A DNA stretch of 64,000 nt, taken from Romboutsia maritimum (GTDB lineage: Bacteria > Bacillota > Clostridia > Peptostreptococcales > Peptostreptococcaceae). Below are positions 16,562-26,002 of the stretch, piece by piece. The notes beneath the pieces were generated by a model, which saw only the letters and a list, made by a program, of their open reading frames with translations, had not been told where the DNA came from and did not search any database. Location: assembly GCF_002251085.2 (NCBI RefSeq), contig NZ_NOJZ02000007.1:59310-123309 (forward strand). Reading direction: 5' to 3'. The translations under genes were made by a program, and so were the position numbers. The first letter of the stretch is position 1. Every line of letters begins with the position of its first letter.

Positions 16562-17857
16562 TTAATGAGATATTCCCATTTTTATATTTAATATAAAATT
16601 CAAAATGAATAATATTGTTAATACATACATTGCAGGTGATACTTCTTTGTATTTATTAGTAGCTATCTTTAATAAAGTGTACACTATAAATCCTAAAGAT
16701 ATACCGTTCACTATGTTATAAGTAAATGGTATTAAAGTTATGATTATAACCATAGATATTGTATCTATAATGTCACCTTTTTCTAAATCAAAGAAAGTTT
16801 CTATCATAAGTATCCCTATAAAAATTAGTACTGCACTTATAACCCCATTTGGTATTAATTTTAATACTGGGATTAAAAATAATGATAATAAAAATAATAT
16901 AGCTGATGTAAATGCTGCAACCCTACCTCTTGCACCAACGCTTATTCCTGAGAAGTTTTCAGCTGCAACTATTGTTGGACTAGTTCCAAAAGCTCCAGCT
17001 ATCATGTTAGATATTCCTGCTATTCTAAATGATTTTTGGAAATCTTCTTCTCTATTAATAGCATCTATTTGACCATATAATATTCCCATATTTTCAAATA
17101 CTATTACAACAGTTATAGATAATACAGCTACGAAAAATGGAACTGATAATATATTCTTAAATGACATTCCTAAGAAAATTTCTTTAAACGCTCCAATATT
17201 AAATGCTGCAAAATCTAAATTATTTAAACTAGTTATACCCATGAATAAAGATAATACTGTTCCAATTATTATACTGATAAGTAGATTTCCGTTTATCTTT
17301 TTTATATTTAGTATCAAAATAATAACTAAGGTTATTAAACTTAAAAGAGTTTCTTTATTTGATAAATCTCCTAAACCAACCATCGTATTCTTACTTGATA
17401 CAACAAGACCACTTTTTTGAAGTCCTATAAACAATATAAGTAATCCTACTCCTACAGTTATAGAATGTTTCAAATTATTTGGTATTGATTTCATAAGTAT
17501 AGGTGTTATTTTAGTACTTGCAATTAAAGTAAATATTATACCACTTATAAATACTGCTCCTAAAGCTTCTTGCCATGATAATCCCATAGAGTTTACTATT
17601 GTATATGTGAATAATGAATTTATCCCCATACCTGGCACTACTATAAATGGTGTATCAGATGTTAATCCCATAAGCATTGTTGACACAGCACAAGTAAATA
17701 TAGTTGCTATCATAGCTGCATCAGGACTTATTCCTGCATCAGATAATATTAATGCATTAGTCATTATGATGTATACACTGGCAATAAATGTAGTCATACC
17801 TCCTAAGACTTCTGTTTTAAAATCATAATTTTTTAGTGTTATAGTTTTTTCGTTCAT
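16562..17857 (-). CDS. NCS2 purine permease (PbuG/AzgA type)
   Basis: 431 residues from ATG 17857, chosen for AGAGG 8 bases upstream and because MNEKTITLKNYDFKTEVLGG matches the usual N-terminus. The protein has about 12-14 membrane helices and the AzgA-type segments GGMTTFIASVYIIMTNALIL and VPGMGINSLFTYT. Members import adenine, guanine or hypoxanthine with protons. The GTG start 10 codons upstream has no ribosome binding site. No purine riboswitch is seen in the 120 bases upstream. The gene stands alone with its own terminator. Confidence 0.88.
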   Translation of the reverse strand: MNEKTITLKNYDFKTEVLGGMTTFIASVYIIMTNALILSDAGISPDAAMIATIFTCAVSTMLMGLTSDTPFIVVPGMGINSLFTYTIVNSMGLSWQEALGAVFISGIIFTLIASTKITPILMKSIPNNLKHSITVGVGLLILFIGLQKSGLVVSSKNTMVGLGDLSNKETLLSLITLVIILILNIKKINGNLLISIIIGTVLSLFMGITSLNNLDFAAFNIGAFKEIFLGMSFKNILSVPFFVAVLSITVVIVFENMGILYGQIDAINREEDFQKSFRIAGISNMIAGAFGTSPTIVAAENFSGISVGARGRVAAFTSAILFLLSLFLIPVLKLIPNGVISAVLIFIGILMIETFFDLEKGDIIDTISMVIIITLIPFTYNIVNGISLGFIVYTLLKIATNKYKEVSPAMYVLTILFILNFILNIKMGISH

Positions 17858-17979
17858 TCCTCTTTCCTCTATTTCTGTTTCCCTCACCCGCCCACATAAA
17901 ATTATGCTTTTTTATATTATCATTATTTTGTACTAAAGTCCATATTTTGTATTAAAATTTGTATCTTTTGATTTTTATC

Positions 17980-18828
17980 CTATAATCCATTTACTACCTC
18001 TGTTGGTATAACAAATTCCACAGCTCCCATATATCCTGGTGCTACTTCATATTCATCAAAACTGATTACTAAATTTCCGTCTTTGTTTATATAAAAATCT
18101 TGGTCTTTTGCTATTGTATTGAAATTATCTATTCCATCTTCTTGATTTATAAAATAACTTACATTAGAATCATTTTTAATTTGAATTTTCATTTGTTCTT
18201 TTATATTTTCACTTATTGCATTTATATATTTATCACTTTTAAATAATGCAGGTAATGTTAATACTATTTGCTTATCTTTATCTATTGTATAATGCTTTTT
18301 AGTTGTATATGATGAAGCTTGTGTTTCCTCTTTAGTAACTTCTATAGATAAAAATTTATCTGTGTCACTTTTTATATTATAGTCAACTCCAACATACTTA
18401 TTTGAGTTTTTAACCTCAGGTACTTCTTTTAATAAGTTTTCATACATTTCTTTTCCTTTAGACATAAATTCATCATTTAATCTGTTTTCTAAATTTTTAT
18501 CTTGTAAACCTTCTATTTTAGGAACTTCTAGCTTAGCTTCAAAATTGCCTTCTTTTATAGAATATTGCTTTATGTTAACAAGTTTTACTAAATTACCTAT
18601 TACAGGTATTTCCTCTAATGTATTCGCAAAAGCTGGACTAACATTAACCATTATTATCACTACACAAATTGAAGCTGCTACACTCATCCATCTAGTATTA
18701 AATTTATGTGCATGTTTTTCATTTCTTTTGCTATCATCAAAAGCATCATTAACAACCGAATTTAATTTATCAGGTATTTGAATATCCCTATATTCTTTTT
18801 TTAATTCTTCTAAATTTCTTTTTTTCAT
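17980..18828 (-). CDS. rsiV: RsiV-type anti-sigma factor
   Basis: 282 residues. A short cytoplasmic N-terminus (MKKRNLEELKKEYRDIQIPD), one membrane helix near 48-68, and an extracytoplasmic part with the DUF4163/DUF3298 arrangement found in RsiV, ending GAVEFVIPTEVVNGL. RsiV holds the sigma factor inactive and is cleaved when it binds lysozyme. The gene follows the sigma factor by 15 bases with its own GGAGGTAATA site. The pairing supports the name; the lysozyme ligand is inferred from the family. Confidence 0.82.
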   Translation of the reverse strand: MKKRNLEELKKEYRDIQIPDKLNSVVNDAFDDSKRNEKHAHKFNTRWMSVAASICVVIIMVNVSPAFANTLEEIPVIGNLVKLVNIKQYSIKEGNFEAKLEVPKIEGLQDKNLENRLNDEFMSKGKEMYENLLKEVPEVKNSNKYVGVDYNIKSDTDKFLSIEVTKEETQASSYTTKKHYTIDKDKQIVLTLPALFKSDKYINAISENIKEQMKIQIKNDSNVSYFINQEDGIDNFNTIAKDQDFYINKDGNLVISFDEYEVAPGYMGAVEFVIPTEVVNGL

Positions 18829-18843
18829 ATTATTACCTCCATA

Positions 18844-19326
18844 TTAATTTTCTATTTCTACTCTTAATTTCTTTAAAGCACTATATAGCCTAGTTTTAAC
18901 TGTATTTATGTTTTCATCTAATATTGATGCAATCTCATCTATTTTTAAATCTTCAAAATATCGTAGTATTACAATTGTCTTATACTCTATATCTAGATGG
19001 TCTAAAGCTTCTTGTAAATCTAAATCCTTATATTTATCATTTTTTCCATTATCATTTATTTGAGAAATATCAACCATGTTAATATATTTTTTATTTTTTC
19101 TTATGTAGTCTATACTAGTTCGAACTAATATTTTATAAAACCATGATTTTACACTACTAATTTCTTTTAAACCCTCTACAGAGTAAAGTGCCTTATATAT
19201 AGATTCTTGTACAACGTCTAACGCGTCGTCTTCATTTTTAGTATAGCTGTAAGCAATTCTATAAAATGAGTTTTTATTTTCTATAATATATGCTTCTACT
19301 TTTTTTCTTTTAAGGCCCTTAAACAC
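18844..19326 (-). CDS. sigV: ECF sigma factor, SigV type
   Basis: About 160 residues with region 2 (YSYTKNEDDALDVVQESIYK and the SWFYKILVRTSIDYIRKN helix) and region 4 (YKTIVILRYFEDLKIDEIA then INTVKTRLYSALKKLR). I start at GTG 19326 because AAAGGAG lies 8 bases upstream; the ATG six codons earlier overlaps that site. The downstream RsiV-like anti-sigma gene indicates the SigV class, which controls lysozyme and cell-wall stress genes. An ECF-like promoter just upstream suggests autoregulation. Confidence 0.85.
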   Translation of the reverse strand: MFKGLKRKKVEAYIIENKNSFYRIAYSYTKNEDDALDVVQESIYKALYSVEGLKEISSVKSWFYKILVRTSIDYIRKNKKYINMVDISQINDNGKNDKYKDLDLQEALDHLDIEYKTIVILRYFEDLKIDEIASILDENINTVKTRLYSALKKLRVEIEN

Positions 19327-19382
19327 TTCTACATCTCCTTTCATTTAGACTAAAATTTTAGTTTTTCGTAATTACATATATA

Positions 19383-19413
19383 TAGACGTATTTTATATTT
19401 TAAAAAGTTTTAC
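19383..19413 (-). promoter_or_regulatory. Probable ECF (SigV-type) autoregulatory promoter
   Basis: The minus strand reads GTAAAAC (19413-19407), 18 bases, then CGTCTATA (19388-19381). This fits the AAC ... CGTC pattern of ECF promoters, and CGTCTA is the SigV-type -10 element. It lies about 55 bases before the sigV start. Confidence 0.6.
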
Positions 19414-19439
19414 ATTTTTATAAATTTTTTAACCATATA

Positions 19440-19478
19440 AAAAGCTGCCTTAAAAATCAATCTTAAGACAGCCTTTTA
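19440..19478 (-). terminator. Terminator of the ispG operon
   Basis: Minus-strand AAGGCTGTCTTAAG, short loop, then TTTTTAAGGCAGCTTTTT directly after the ispG stop codon. Confidence 0.8.
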
Positions 19479-20534
19479 TTAATATTTATTTATTTCTTCT
19501 AACAATTCTTCTACTAATTTATCGCCTTTTATTTTTCTTATTATTTCACCTTTTTTAAATAAAAGACCTTCACCTTTTCCGCCCGCTATTCCTATATCTG
19601 CTTCTCTGGCTTCTCCTGGTCCGTTTACTGCACATCCCATTATTGCTATTGTTATATCTTTTTCAAGATGATTAATTTTTTGTTCTACTTCATTTACTAC
19701 GCTTATTAAATCTATATTACATCTTCCGCATGTTGGACAAGATACTACTTTAATTTTGTCATTTAATAATCCTAGACTTCTTAGTATCTCTTTACCTACT
19801 ATAACTTCCTCTGTAGGATCTCCTGTAAGAGATATTCTTATAGTATCTCCTATTCCTCTAAGAAGTAATGCTCCCACTCCTATAGATGACTTTATAGTTC
19901 CTTTTTTTATACTTCCTGACTCTGTTATTCCTATATGTAATGGATAATCTACTTTTTTAGAAATAAGTTCATAAGCATCTAAAGTTTTATAAATATCTGA
20001 TGACTTAAGAGAAATAACTATATTGTGAAAATCTAAGTCTTCAAGTATTTTCACATGCCCAAGTGCACTTTCAACTAAAGCTTCTGCCGTAGGTGAACCA
20101 TACTTTTCTAGAAGTTCTTTTTCTAAAGAACCTCCATTAACACCTATTCTTATTTTTAAGTTTCTTTCTTTACATTTTTCAACTACCATTTTCACTTTTT
20201 CTATACTTCCAATGTTACCTGGATTTATTCTAACTCCATCTACACCTTGTTCTATTGCTTTTAGTGCTAATCTATGATCAAAATGTATATCTGCAATTAC
20301 AGGTATGTTAACTTGTGATTTTATTTTTCCTATATTTTTAGCAGCTTCCATATCTGGAACTGCAACTCTAACTATTTCACAGCCTACTTCTTCAAGTCTC
20401 TTTATTTGCTCTATTGTTTTATCTGCATCTCTTGTGTCAGTATTTGTCATGGATTGTATGCTTATAGGATTATTTCCTCCTATTTTTACATTTCCTACAC
20501 TAACTTCTCTACTTAGTCTTCTTTTGTAACTCAT
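19479..20534 (-). CDS. ispG: 4-hydroxy-3-methylbut-2-enyl diphosphate synthase
   Basis: 351 residues, full length. It converts methylerythritol cyclodiphosphate to HMBPP in the MEP isoprenoid pathway using a [4Fe-4S] cluster. The cluster ligands are visible: CPTCGRC near residue 265 and the later Cys in [10 protein letters not shown]. The N-terminal barrel carries [19 protein letters not shown]. It is the last gene of a run that also holds dxr, uppS and cdsA, tying isoprenoid supply to undecaprenyl carrier and phospholipid synthesis. Confidence 0.96.
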   Translation of the reverse strand: MSYKRRLSREVSVGNVKIGGNNPISIQSMTNTDTRDADKTIEQIKRLEEVGCEIVRVAVPDMEAAKNIGKIKSQVNIPVIADIHFDHRLALKAIEQGVDGVRINPGNIGSIEKVKMVVEKCKERNLKIRIGVNGGSLEKELLEKYGSPTAEALVESALGHVKILEDLDFHNIVISLKSSDIYKTLDAYELISKKVDYPLHIGITESGSIKKGTIKSSIGVGALLLRGIGDTIRISLTGDPTEEVIVGKEILRSLGLLNDKIKVVSCPTCGRCNIDLISVVNEVEQKINHLEKDITIAIMGCAVNGPGEAREADIGIAGGKGEGLLFKKGEIIRKIKGDKLVEELLEEINKY

Positions 20535-20560
20535 AATCTCACCTTCTATTATTCAGATTA

Positions 20561-21568
20561 TTATTTATTAACTAATCTTAAAATATCTTTGTATGTTATA
20601 AACACCATAAATAACATTAATGCCCCAAATCCTACCAAATTAACCATAGCTTCTTTATTAGGATCTATTTTCTTTCCGCCTCTTATAGCTTCTACTGCTA
20701 ATAAAAATAATCTACCTCCATCAAGCGCTGGTATTGGTAGCAAGTTAAATATTCCTAAATTTAAACTTATTAATGAACCTAAAGATATCAGATTTATTAT
20801 GCCAGTTTTAGCTGCATCTGAAACTAAACCAACAACTCCAATTGGTCCTGCAACTGAATTTCCTATTCCTCCAGGTAATGTTCCTGTTACTAACTGTCCT
20901 AAGAATTTAAACATTTGAACTGTTATATTTGCTGTAGTTTTAAATGCACTAGTTATAGAAGCAAAAAAGTCCTTTTTCATTTTAGTTTCTATACCTATGC
21001 TATATCTTCCATCTTTAATCTCAGGTTTAAGATTAACTGATTTCTCTTTACCATCTTTAGTAAGAATAATATTTACTTCTTTACCCTTAGATTTATTTAA
21101 TGTATTTATAACAGTTTGCCATGTTTTTACTTCTTGATTATTTATTTTAGTAATAGTATCTCCTGCCACTATTCCTGCTCTTTGAGCCGGACCATTATCT
21201 AAAACTTTATTTAATGTAGTTGTTGGACTTCCCATATATAGAAATACCGGTATTAATAAAATTATGGCAAGTATTATGTTAAAAAATGGTCCTGCAAATA
21301 TTACACTAGCTCTTTGTAATATGCTTTTATTGCCAAAAGATCTAGGATCATTAGAACTTTCATCTTCGCCTTCCATACTAATAAATCCACCTAATGGTAA
21401 TAGTCTAATTGAATATTCTGTGTCTTTTTTTATACTGAATAACTTAGGTCCCATACCTATTGCAAATTCATGAACTTTTATTCCACTTTTCTTTGCTAGA
21501 AGGAAATGCCCTAATTCATGAATAAAAACTATTATCCCAAATAATAATATAGCTGCTATTATTGTCAT
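20561..21568 (-). CDS. rseP: RseP-family site-2 protease (M50)
   Basis: 335 residues. Intramembrane zinc metalloprotease with HELGH near residue 17, the third ligand region NLLPIPALDGGR near 275, four membrane helices and one PDZ domain around 120-200. In Firmicutes it clears signal-peptide remnants and completes cleavage of anti-sigma factors, including RsiV. The latter makes the sigV/rsiV pair downstream on the same strand a plausible client. It lies 12 bases after dxr, in the conserved dxr-rseP-ispG order. Confidence 0.95.
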   Translation of the reverse strand: MTIIAAILLFGIIVFIHELGHFLLAKKSGIKVHEFAIGMGPKLFSIKKDTEYSIRLLPLGGFISMEGEDESSNDPRSFGNKSILQRASVIFAGPFFNIILAIILLIPVFLYMGSPTTTLNKVLDNGPAQRAGIVAGDTITKINNQEVKTWQTVINTLNKSKGKEVNIILTKDGKEKSVNLKPEIKDGRYSIGIETKMKKDFFASITSAFKTTANITVQMFKFLGQLVTGTLPGGIGNSVAGPIGVVGLVSDAAKTGIINLISLGSLISLNLGIFNLLPIPALDGGRLFLLAVEAIRGGKKIDPNKEAMVNLVGFGALMLFMVFITYKDILRLVNK

Positions 21569-21580
21569 AAATTCACCTTC

Positions 21581-22732
21581 CTATTTAATTGATTTTTTTA
21601 CAAATTCTCTACTCCATCTATCTATTTCTAATATGTCTTCTAATGTAGGCTCACTTATACTATTATGAGCTTCTAAAGTTTTTTCTATGTAATATGGTAT
21701 GTCATAAAAGCCAATTTTATCCTCTAAAAATTCATTTACTAATATTTCATTAGCTGAATTTAAAGCTGCACAATATGTTCCACCTTGATTTAAACAATCG
21801 TATGCTAATTTTAAGCATGGGAATGTTTCTAAATCAGGTTTTTCAAATGTAAATGTACTCATCTTAGAAAAATCTAGTCTTTCAAAATCATTTAATATTC
21901 TATCTGGATATGTTAGTGCATATTGTATTGGTAATCTCATGTCTGGACAACCTAATTGTGCTATTATAGAGCTATCATTAAATTGTACCATTGAATGTAT
22001 TATACTTTGTGGATGTACTACTACATCTACATCTTTATAATCTACATCAAATAACCACTTAGCTTCTATTACCTCAAGTCCTTTATTCATAAGGGTAGAT
22101 GAATCTATACTTATTTTTCTACCCATACTCCAATTTGGATGCTTTAATGCTTCATTTTTAGTTATTTTCAAAAGATCTTTTTTAACTTTCCCTCTAAATG
22201 GTCCCCCTGAAGCTGTTAATATTATTTTTTCTATAGTTTTATGACTCTCTCCATTTAAAGCTTGGAATATAGCACTATGTTCACTATCAACTGGTAGTAT
22301 ATCTACATTATATTTTTTAGCTTCTTTCATAACAAGCTGTCCTGCCGTTACTAATGTTTCTTTGTTAGCTAGGGCTATTGTTATACCTTTTTGTATAGCA
22401 CAAAGTGTAGGAACTAACCCTATCATTCCTACTACAGCAGTTAAGAGTATATCAATTTCATCTAATGATGATATTGTCTTTAACCCTTCCATTCCTGACA
22501 GTACTTCTATTTTTATATCTGTTGGAATGTTTTCTTTTAATTTTTTTGCGCTATTTTCATTATATACAGCTACATATTTAGGTCTAAATTCTTTTATTTG
22601 CTCTAGCAACAAATCTACACTACTATTAGCCGATATTGCAACTACTTCAAATTTATCTCTATTTGCTCTTACAACATCTACGGTTTGAGTTCCTATAGAG
22701 CCTGTAGAGCCTAAAATTGATATTTTTTTCAT
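21581..22732 (-). CDS. dxr: 1-deoxy-D-xylulose 5-phosphate reductoisomerase
   Basis: 383 residues. NADPH-binding start [28 protein letters not shown], the metal and substrate site [11 protein letters not shown] near residue 150, and ASGGPFRG. It makes methylerythritol 4-phosphate, the committed MEP pathway intermediate. It is followed closely by rseP and ispG. A 135-base gap with a hairpin separates it from cdsA, so it may start a sub-operon. Confidence 0.96.
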   Translation of the reverse strand: MKKISILGSTGSIGTQTVDVVRANRDKFEVVAISANSSVDLLLEQIKEFRPKYVAVYNENSAKKLKENIPTDIKIEVLSGMEGLKTISSLDEIDILLTAVVGMIGLVPTLCAIQKGITIALANKETLVTAGQLVMKEAKKYNVDILPVDSEHSAIFQALNGESHKTIEKIILTASGGPFRGKVKKDLLKITKNEALKHPNWSMGRKISIDSSTLMNKGLEVIEAKWLFDVDYKDVDVVVHPQSIIHSMVQFNDSSIIAQLGCPDMRLPIQYALTYPDRILNDFERLDFSKMSTFTFEKPDLETFPCLKLAYDCLNQGGTYCAALNSANEILVNEFLEDKIGFYDIPYYIEKTLEAHNSISEPTLEDILEIDRWSREFVKKSIK

Positions 22733-22847
22733 ATCTCTATTCCTTTCTAATAATAAATTTTGTCATTAATTATTATATCATTATTAAAAGTATTATTCAT
22801 GCTCTTCATAAAAAATTCACATTAATTATTATAAGTACAAATAATTA

Positions 22848-22872
22848 AAGCTTCAGTTAAACTGAAGCTACT
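22848..22872 (-). terminator. Hairpin after cdsA
   Basis: AGCTTCAGTT / AACTGAAGCT stem on the minus strand, followed by TTTAATTATTT. It overlaps the last bases of cdsA and may partially separate cdsA from dxr transcription. Confidence 0.65.
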
Positions 22873-23647
22873 TAATAAAAAAAATAATCGCATTATAAAC
22901 AAATGGTGCTACTAGTATAACACTATCAAATCTATCTAAAATACCACCATGACCTGGTATTAATTTTCCATAATCTTTTATACCTACATATCTCTTTATA
23001 GAAGAGGCAAATAGGTCTCCAAATTGTGCAATTACACTCCCTAAACTTCCAATTAAAGCCATATATATTAAGTCTAAATTAAATATATATCCAAATAAAA
23101 TACAGCCACATGTACTTCCAATTATTCCACCTATACTACCTTCAACAGTTTTCTTTGGACTTATTTTAGGAATAAGTTTATGTTTTCCAAATAAGTAACC
23201 ACTAAAATAAGCAAATGTATCTGTCATAAAAGATATAACAAATATAAGCCATACATAAATCTTTCCTAATTCAAAATTATTTGCAGTTAATATTATAAAA
23301 TCAAAAAATATAGCTACATAAAAAACTCCAAAAAAAGTAATTGCTATATCTATAATGTTATTTCTACATCTTAAAATATATGTAATACTTATAAAGAATA
23401 ACATGAATATTATCATACATGTATATTCTACTGGCAAACTAAAAATATTCTTTATTCCAATATATGCTGCAAACATATATCCTATATTAAATAATGGATT
23501 TATATCTTTTTCTTTGAATGCTTTATAAAACTCATTTAAAGCAATAGCAATTAAAACTGTTTCTGCTAGATATAGAGGTAAACCTCCATACACTATAAAT
23601 ACAAATAATGGTACTAGGGCTAACGAAGCAATAATTCTTGTAAGCAT
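22868..23647 (-). CDS. cdsA: Phosphatidate cytidylyltransferase
   Basis: 259 residues, about eight membrane helices, with the CDP-alcohol signature in the C-terminal region: SSIKRYVGIKDYGKLIPGHG followed by GGILDRFDS near residues 215-245. It makes CDP-diacylglycerol for phospholipid synthesis. It lies 12 bases after uppS in the conserved order frr-uppS-cdsA. The start ATG follows AAGGAGATTATTTT. Confidence 0.94.
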   Translation of the reverse strand: MLTRIIASLALVPLFVFIVYGGLPLYLAETVLIAIALNEFYKAFKEKDINPLFNIGYMFAAYIGIKNIFSLPVEYTCMIIFMLFFISITYILRCRNNIIDIAITFFGVFYVAIFFDFIILTANNFELGKIYVWLIFVISFMTDTFAYFSGYLFGKHKLIPKISPKKTVEGSIGGIIGSTCGCILFGYIFNLDLIYMALIGSLGSVIAQFGDLFASSIKRYVGIKDYGKLIPGHGGILDRFDSVILVAPFVYNAIIFFIK

Positions 23648-23659
23648 AAAATAATCTCC

Positions 23660-24394
23660 TTACTTAACTCCTCCAAATCTTCTATCTCTTTTTTGATAAA
23701 CACATATTGCTTTTTGTAGTTCATCTTTATTAAAATCTGGCCAATGTATATCTGTGAAATAAAACTCTGAATAAGCAACTTCCCAAAGTAAAAAATTACT
23801 TAATCTTTGTTCTCCACTAGTTCTTATAACCAAATCTGGATCTGGAATAGACTTTGTGCTTAAATAGTTTTTTATAACATCTTCATCTATACTATCTATA
23901 TCTATTTTACCACTTTTAAAATCTTTTACTATACCTAAAACAGCATTTTTTATGTCATATCTACTTCCATAATTCAATGCTAGATTTAAATTAACCCCAT
24001 CATTATCTTTAGTTAACTCCATCGCTGACTTAAGTTCTCTTTTACAAACACTTGGTAACTCTGTAGTGTCACCTATAGCAGTTAGTCTAACATTATTTTT
24101 ATGTAACTCTGCTATTTCATTTCTTAAATAAGTAGATAATAAATTCATAAGTGTATCAACTTCTAGTTTCGGTCTTTTCCAATTTTCAGTTGAAAATGCA
24201 TATAGTGTTAAATGTTTTATATTAAGCCTTGAACATTCTTTTACTATCTCTCTTATCGTCTCTACCCCTGCTTTATGTCCTGCTGTTCTTGGAAGAAATC
24301 TTTTTTTAGCCCATCTTCCATTTCCGTCCATTATAATTGCAATATGAGTAGGTACATTATTTAAATCTATATCATATGTAAAATTATTTTTCAT
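23660..24394 (-). CDS. uppS: Undecaprenyl diphosphate synthase
   Basis: 244 residues. The cis-prenyltransferase signature HIAIIMDGNGRWAKKR near residue 18 includes the catalytic Asp, with LTLYAFSTENWKRP and the C-terminal PDLVIRTSGEQRLSNFLLW. It builds the C55 lipid carrier for peptidoglycan and wall polymers. A small gene and an overlapping hairpin separate it from frr; cdsA follows. ATG follows TGGAGGCAGAAT. Confidence 0.96.
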   Translation of the reverse strand: MKNNFTYDIDLNNVPTHIAIIMDGNGRWAKKRFLPRTAGHKAGVETIREIVKECSRLNIKHLTLYAFSTENWKRPKLEVDTLMNLLSTYLRNEIAELHKNNVRLTAIGDTTELPSVCKRELKSAMELTKDNDGVNLNLALNYGSRYDIKNAVLGIVKDFKSGKIDIDSIDEDVIKNYLSTKSIPDPDLVIRTSGEQRLSNFLLWEVAYSEFYFTDIHWPDFNKDELQKAICVYQKRDRRFGGVK

Positions 24395-24410
24395 ATTCTG
24401 CCTCCAATTT

Positions 24411-24444
24411 ATTTCTGACCCCTTAATTTAAGGAGTCAGAAAAA
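24411..24444 (-). terminator. Inverted repeat at the end of the small ORF before uppS
   Basis: Minus-strand TTTTTCTGACTCCTTAA / TTAAGGGGTCAGAAA stem with one mismatch. It covers the 3' end of the 67-residue ORF and lies just before the uppS ribosome binding site, so it could attenuate transcription between frr and uppS. Confidence 0.55.
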
Positions 24445-24626
24445 TAAGTGATTATTATTTCTACACTATCATCTAAATCAGATATTTTTATAGCTTTAGG
24501 AACTGTAAGCTTGTCCTTATCTTTTCCACCTTCAATAGTTTTAATAGTATAGCTAATATTTTTCTTGTCAAAAAACTCTTTTACATCATTTATGTGAAGG
24601 CCTAAAAGTTTATAATATTTTTCCAA
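24423..24626 (-). CDS. Small protein of unknown function, possible PASTA-like fold
   Basis: 67 residues starting with TTG immediately after the frr stop codon, so probably translated by coupling; only a weak GGCGGT precedes it. It is acidic and Lys-rich, without a signal peptide. The arrangement GLHINDVKEFFDKKNISYTI, a central Pro, and VEIIITYFSDS at the end recalls a single PASTA-like unit, but the match is loose. The frame fills the gap between frr and uppS, and codon use looks like its neighbours, so I think it is real. Confidence 0.5.
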   Translation of the reverse strand: MEKYYKLLGLHINDVKEFFDKKNISYTIKTIEGGKDKDKLTVPKAIKISDLDDSVEIIITYFSDSLN

Positions 24627-24627
24627 A

Positions 24628-25182
24628 TTATACCGCCATTATGTCTTGTTCTTTAGCTACTGCTACTTCATCTATGTTTTTTATGAATTTATCAGTTGTT
24701 TTTTGAACTTCATCTTGAGCTTTCTTTAACTCATCTTCAGTTATTTCGCCTTCTTTTTCTAATTTCTTTAATTTATCATTAGCTTCTCTTCTTTCATTTC
24801 TTAATCTAACTTTAAATTCTTCAGCTACTTTATGAGCTTTTTTAGCTAATTCTTTTCTTCTCTCTTCTGTTAAAGCTGGAACAGCTATTCTTATAACTTG
24901 TCCATCATTTGTTGGATTTAACCCTAAATCAGAATTTCTTATAGCTTTTTCTATTTCAGCCATAGCACTCTTATCCCAAGGATTTATCATTAATGTTCTT
25001 GGTTCTGGTACTGATATTGCACCTACTTGATTTATTGGAGTTGGAGTTCCATAGTAATCAACTCTTACTTTATCTAACATTTGAGCATTAGCTCTACCTG
25101 TTCTTATTGTAGTATACTCATATTTAAGAGCTTCTATTGTTTTTTCCATTTTGCTTTGTAATTCTTTTTGTATAGTTTTCAT
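24628..25182 (-). CDS. frr: Ribosome recycling factor
   Basis: 184 residues from ATG 25182, chosen for AAGGAGG 7 bases upstream. It has the RRF landmarks: EYTTIRTGRANAQMLDKV, YYGTPTPINQVGAISVPEPR, and PALTEERRKELAKKAHKVAE. It splits post-termination ribosomes together with EF-G. It lies between pyrH and uppS in the conserved order. Confidence 0.96.
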   Translation of the reverse strand: MKTIQKELQSKMEKTIEALKYEYTTIRTGRANAQMLDKVRVDYYGTPTPINQVGAISVPEPRTLMINPWDKSAMAEIEKAIRNSDLGLNPTNDGQVIRIAVPALTEERRKELAKKAHKVAEEFKVRLRNERREANDKLKKLEKEGEITEDELKKAQDEVQKTTDKFIKNIDEVAVAKEQDIMAV

Positions 25183-25213
25183 ATTTTTCTCCTCCTTCAT
25201 TTTATCTATAGTA

Positions 25214-25918
25214 TTATTTTACAGTTGTGCCTATATTTTCGCCCATTACTGCTCTTATTATATTCTGTGTAGTTAATTCAAATACCTTTATAGGAATCTT
25301 ATTATCCATACATAAAGATGTAGCTGTTGAATCCATAACTTTTAATTCTTTTTGAAGAACTTCTATATAGCTTAATTCATCAAACTTTTTAGCATCAGCA
25401 TGTACTTTTGGATCTTTATCATATACCCCATCTACATTTTTAGCTAATAATATAACTTCTGACTCCATTTCAGCTGCACGAAGTGCTGCTGCTGTATCAG
25501 TTGAGAAATATGGATTTCCTGTACCTGCTCCAAATATAACAACTCTTTCTTTTTCTAAATGTCTAACTGCTTTTCTTCTTATATAAGGTTCTGCTATTTG
25601 TCTCATTTCTATAGCTGTTTGAACTCTAGTTGCAACATCCATATTATCAAGAGCATCTTGAAGCGCCATAGCATTCATTACAGTAGCTAACATTCCTATA
25701 TAATCAGCAGTAGTTCTGTCCATTCCTTCACTAGTTCTACCTCTCCAGAAATTTCCTCCACCTACTACTACAGCTACCTCAACACCTATTTCTTGTATTG
25801 TTTTTATAGCGATTGCAATTTCATTAACAACATCATTGTTTATTCCAAAACCTCTATCTCCTGCTAATGCTTCACCGCTAAGCTTTAATAATACTCTTTT
25901 ATACATTGGCTTATCCAT
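25214..25918 (-). CDS. pyrH: UMP kinase
   Basis: 234 residues from ATG 25918, chosen for TAGGAGG 7 bases upstream; the longer frame begins within the tsf terminator. Amino-acid-kinase-fold enzyme with [30 protein letters not shown] and [20 protein letters not shown]. It phosphorylates UMP for pyrimidine nucleotide supply. It follows tsf and a terminator-like hairpin. Confidence 0.96.
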   Translation of the reverse strand: MDKPMYKRVLLKLSGEALAGDRGFGINNDVVNEIAIAIKTIQEIGVEVAVVVGGGNFWRGRTSEGMDRTTADYIGMLATVMNAMALQDALDNMDVATRVQTAIEMRQIAEPYIRRKAVRHLEKERVVIFGAGTGNPYFSTDTAAALRAAEMESEVILLAKNVDGVYDKDPKVHADAKKFDELSYIEVLQKELKVMDSTATSLCMDNKIPIKVFELTTQNIIRAVMGENIGTTVK

Positions 25919-25971
25919 CAGAAATCCTCCTATTAAATTGTATGTGTAAAATTTTCCACGCTTTTTTAAAA

Positions 25972-25998
25972 AAGAGAACACTTGCGTGTTCTCTTTTG
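25972..25998 (-). terminator. Terminator or attenuator between tsf and pyrH
   Basis: Minus-strand AAAAGAGAACACGCAAGTGTTCTCTTTTTT: a 9-bp stem with a short loop and a run of T, directly after tsf. Confidence 0.85.
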
Positions 25999-26002
25999 GT
26001 TA

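Noticed and set aside
17858..17979. Possible purine riboswitch upstream of the purine permease
   Set aside because: The conserved purine aptamer sequence is absent and no terminator-antiterminator pair is visible.
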